NCBI RefSeq assembly: GCF_900090265.1
Contig: NZ_LT607752.1
Coordinates: 62,001-126,000 of the forward strand
Reading direction: 5' to 3'
DNA length: 64,000 nucleotides
Source of the DNA: Micromonospora rifamycinica
GTDB lineage: Bacteria > Actinomycetota > Actinomycetes > Mycobacteriales > Micromonosporaceae
Shown here: positions 61,712-64,000 of the stretch, piece after piece
Layout: each line of letters opens with the position of its first letter
Position numbering within the stretch: the first letter of the stretch is position 1
Notes under the pieces: model-generated
Told to the model about the DNA's origin: nothing
What the model saw: only the letters and a program-made list of their open reading frames with translations
Databases searched by the model: none
Made by a program: the position numbers and the translations under genes

Positions 61712-64000
61712 GTGAGTGCGTCGTACGAGAAGGTCGTCGAGGCGTTGCGGCGGTCGGTGGCCGAGGCCGGTGAGCTGAAGAAGCGCAACCGGCAGCTCCT
61801 CGGCGCGTCCCGGGAGCCGATCGCCATCGTCGGGATGGCCTGCCGCCTCCCGGGCGGGGTGGCCGGCCCGGCGGACCTGTGGCGGCTGGTGTCCGAGGGC
61901 CGGGACGCGGTGTCCGGTTTCCCCACCGACCGGGGCTGGGACCTGGACAACCTGTTCGACCCCGATCCCGACAACTCGGGCACCTCGTACGTCGACCAGG
62001 GTGGCTTCCTGCACGAGGCGGGCCTGTTCGACGCCGGGTTCTTCGGCATCTCGCCGCGCGAGGCGCTGGCCATGGACCCCCAGCAGCGGCTGCTGCTGGA
62101 GGCCTCCTGGGAGGCGTTCGAGAACGCCGCCGTCGACCCGACCACGCTGAAGGGCACCGACGTCGGCGTGTTCGTCGGCACCGCCCCGCAGGGCTACGGC
62201 TCCGGCCCGATCGGGCCGGAGATGCAGAGCTTCGCGGGGACCGGGGTGGCGTCGAGCGTCGCCTCGGGCCGGGTGTCGTACGTGTTCGGGTTCGAGGGGC
62301 CGGCGGTGACCGTGGACACCGCCTGCTCGTCGTCGCTGGTGGCGATGCACCTGGCGGCGCAGGCGCTGCGGCAGGGCGAGTGCTCGATGGCGCTGGCCGG
62401 CGGCGTGATGGTGATGTCCAGCCCCAACTCCTTCGTCGTGTTCTCCCGGCAGCGGGGGTTGGCGGCGGACGGGCGGTGCAAGGCGTTCGCGGAGGGTGCG
62501 GACGGGATGGGGTTGGCGGAGGGGGTGGGGGTGGTGTTGTTGGAGCGGTTGTCGGTGGCGCGGGAGCGTGGGCATCGGGTGTTGGCGGTGTTGCGGGGTT
62601 CGGCGGTGAATCAGGATGGTGCGTCGAACGGGTTGACGGCGCCGAATGGTCCGTCGCAGCAGCGGGTGATCCGGGCGGCGTTGGCGAGTGCGGGGTTGGC
62701 GGCGTCCGAGGTGGACGTGGTGGAGGGCCACGGCACCGGCACGTCCCTCGGCGATCCGATCGAGGCGCAGGCGCTGCTGGCCACGTACGGCCAGGGCCGG
62801 GATCCGCAGCGACCGCTCTGGCTCGGGTCGTTGAAGTCGAACGTCGGTCACGCGCAGGCGGCGGCCGGGGTGGCCAGTGTGATCAAGGTGGTGCAGGCGT
62901 TGCGGCACGGGGTGCTGCCGCCCACCCTGCACGTCGACGCGCCCAGCACCGGGGTGGACTGGTCCGAGGGGGCGGTGGAGCTGCTGACCGAGGCCCGTCC
63001 GTGGCCGCGTGACGGGCATCCGCGCCGGGTCGGGGTGTCGTCGTTCGGGGTCAGCGGGACCAACGCCCACCTGATCATCGAGGAGGCCCCCGACGATGAG
63101 CCGGCTGGCGAGCCGCCGGCGTCCGGGGTGCTGCCGCTGGTGGTGACGGCGCGCGGCGCGGTGGCGCTGGCCGGTCAGGCGGAGCGGCTGGCCGGGTTCC
63201 TCGCCACGGCCCGGCCGCCGCTCGCGGGGGTGGCCGCCACGTTGGTCGCCGGCCGGGCGGTGTTCGACGACCGCGCCGTCGTGGTGGCGGGTTCGACCGA
63301 GGAGGCGGTGACCAGGCTCGGTGCCCTCGCCCGCGGGGAGGACGCCGCCGGGGTGGTGACCGGCGGGGCCCGCGCCCCCGGGAAGCTGGTCTGGGTCTTC
63401 CCGGGTCAGGGCTCGCAGTGGACCGGGATGGGCCGGGAAATGCTGGACTCCTCGCCGGTGTTCGCCGCCCGGATCGCCGAGTGCGCGACCGCCCTGGCGC
63501 CATGGATCGACTGGTCGCTGGAGGAAGTGCTGCGCGGCGAGGCCGACCCCGAGCTGGCCGCCCGGGTCGACGTGCTCCAGCCGGCCAGCTTCGCGGTGAT
63601 GGTCGGTCTGGCCGCGGTGTGGACGTCGGCCGGCGTACGACCCGACGCCGTGCTGGGCCACTCGCAGGGCGAGATCGCGGCGGCCTGCGTGGCGGGGGCG
63701 CTGTCCCTCGACGACGCCGCCCGGGTGGTGGCGCTGCGCAGCCGGGCCATCGCCGCCACGCTGTCCGGGAAGGGCGGCATGGCGACGGTGGCGCTGAGCG
63801 AGGACGACGCGCTCGCCCGGCTGGCGCCGTGGGCCGATCGGGTCGAGGTGGCGGCGGTGAACGGCCCGACGTCGGTGGTGGTCGCCGGGGACGCCGAGGC
63901 GCTGGACGAGGCGCTGGAGTCGTTGGCGGGCCAGGACGTCGGGGTGCGGCGGGTGGCGGTGGACTACGCCTCGCACTCGCGGCACGTGGCGGACATCGAG
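61712..64000 (+). CDS. rifC: Type I PKS, RifC-like, first KS and part of AT (runs off right edge)
   Basis: 763 codons are visible. The GTG at 61712 starts [20 protein letters not shown], a docking helix matching the tail of the preceding PKS, and lies 45 bases after its stop. KS (from 61814) is complete with DTACSSS, EGHGTGT and [12 protein letters not shown]. The AT is cut off after GHSQG and YASH, so methylmalonyl-CoA is expected. In rifamycin systems RifC is the single module 7. The remaining domains cannot be seen. About 260 bases of the KS (62450-62712) have clearly different codon use from the rest. Confidence 0.9.
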   Translation, partial: MSASYEKVVEALRRSVAEAGELKKRNRQLLGASREPIAIVGMACRLPGGVAGPADLWRLVSEGRDAVSGFPTDRGWDLDNLFDPDPDNSGTSYVDQGGFLHEAGLFDAGFFGISPREALAMDPQQRLLLEASWEAFENAAVDPTTLKGTDVGVFVGTAPQGYGSGPIGPEMQSFAGTGVASSVASGRVSYVFGFEGPAVTVDTACSSSLVAMHLAAQALRQGECSMALAGGVMVMSSPNSFVVFSRQRGLAADGRCKAFAEGADGMGLAEGVGVVLLERLSVARERGHRVLAVLRGSAVNQDGASNGLTAPNGPSQQRVIRAALASAGLAASEVDVVEGHGTGTSLGDPIEAQALLATYGQGRDPQRPLWLGSLKSNVGHAQAAAGVASVIKVVQALRHGVLPPTLHVDAPSTGVDWSEGAVELLTEARPWPRDGHPRRVGVSSFGVSGTNAHLIIEEAPDDEPAGEPPASGVLPLVVTARGAVALAGQAERLAGFLATARPPLAGVAATLVAGRAVFDDRAVVVAGSTEEAVTRLGALARGEDAAGVVTGGARAPGKLVWVFPGQGSQWTGMGREMLDSSPVFAARIAECATALAPWIDWSLEEVLRGEADPELAARVDVLQPASFAVMVGLAAVWTSAGVRPDAVLGHSQGEIAAACVAGALSLDDAARVVALRSRAIAATLSGKGGMATVALSEDDALARLAPWADRVEVAAVNGPTSVVVAGDAEALDEALESLAGQDVGVRRVAVDYASHSRHVADIE

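Overview
The window is very GC-rich actinobacterial DNA. GTG starts are common, stop/start overlaps (GTGA, ATGA) are frequent, and there are CBM2/CBM13 secreted proteins and large modular PKS genes. Together these suggest Micromonosporaceae, most likely Micromonospora or a close relative such as Salinispora. This is an inference from content, not a phylogenetic result.

Left part (1-13301). A minus-strand, translationally coupled run encodes a family 2 glycosyltransferase, a DUF2064/TIGR04282-type protein, a class I methyltransferase and the start of a membrane (probably molybdopterin) oxidoreductase that leaves the window. Divergent from it are an NAD-dependent epimerase and a polytopic GT-C-like membrane protein. 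The membrane protein carries a perfect 15-bp minisatellite encoding RRPVL x10. A secreted DUF1996 protein follows, interrupted by a duplicated ~87-residue Cys-bounded unit. Three copies of a shared motif (TNCTTAC-N7-TGACG) sit upstream of these genes. Next comes a three-gene operon of unknown product: a free-standing NRPS-type adenylation enzyme, a membrane ferric-reductase/TmpA-like protein and a crotonase. It converges on an OmpR-type response regulator and its histidine kinase.

Middle part (13302-26650). This is a carbohydrate block: secreted GH62 arabinofuranosidase with CBM13, a large secreted ThuA/sugar-dehydrogenase/PKD/CBM fusion, a complete ribose-type ABC importer operon ending in a TIM-barrel sugar isomerase, and a secreted CBM2 protein without a catalytic domain. 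Perfect hairpins end most of these units, and operator-like palindromes lie in the promoter regions.

Right part (26760-64000). This is the left edge of a type I PKS cluster that matches the rifamycin (naphthalenic ansamycin) plan. In order it holds two Gfo/Idh/MocA proteins (RifS/RifT-like), a small DUF5988-type protein, a cytochrome P450 (rif-Orf0-like), and three PKS genes corresponding to RifA (loading CoA-ligase-ACP plus modules 1-3), RifB (modules 4-6) and the start of RifC (module 7). AT motifs give methylmalonate at modules 1 and 3-7 and malonate at module 2. Reductive domains read as OH (1), ketone (2), ketone (3, KR dead), alkene (4), OH (5, DH damaged), and a formally intact DH-KR in 6. 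This pattern fits 3-amino-5-hydroxybenzoate-primed assembly of a proansamycin X-like chain. The AHBA genes, remaining PKS modules, amide synthase and most tailoring genes would lie to the right, outside the window.
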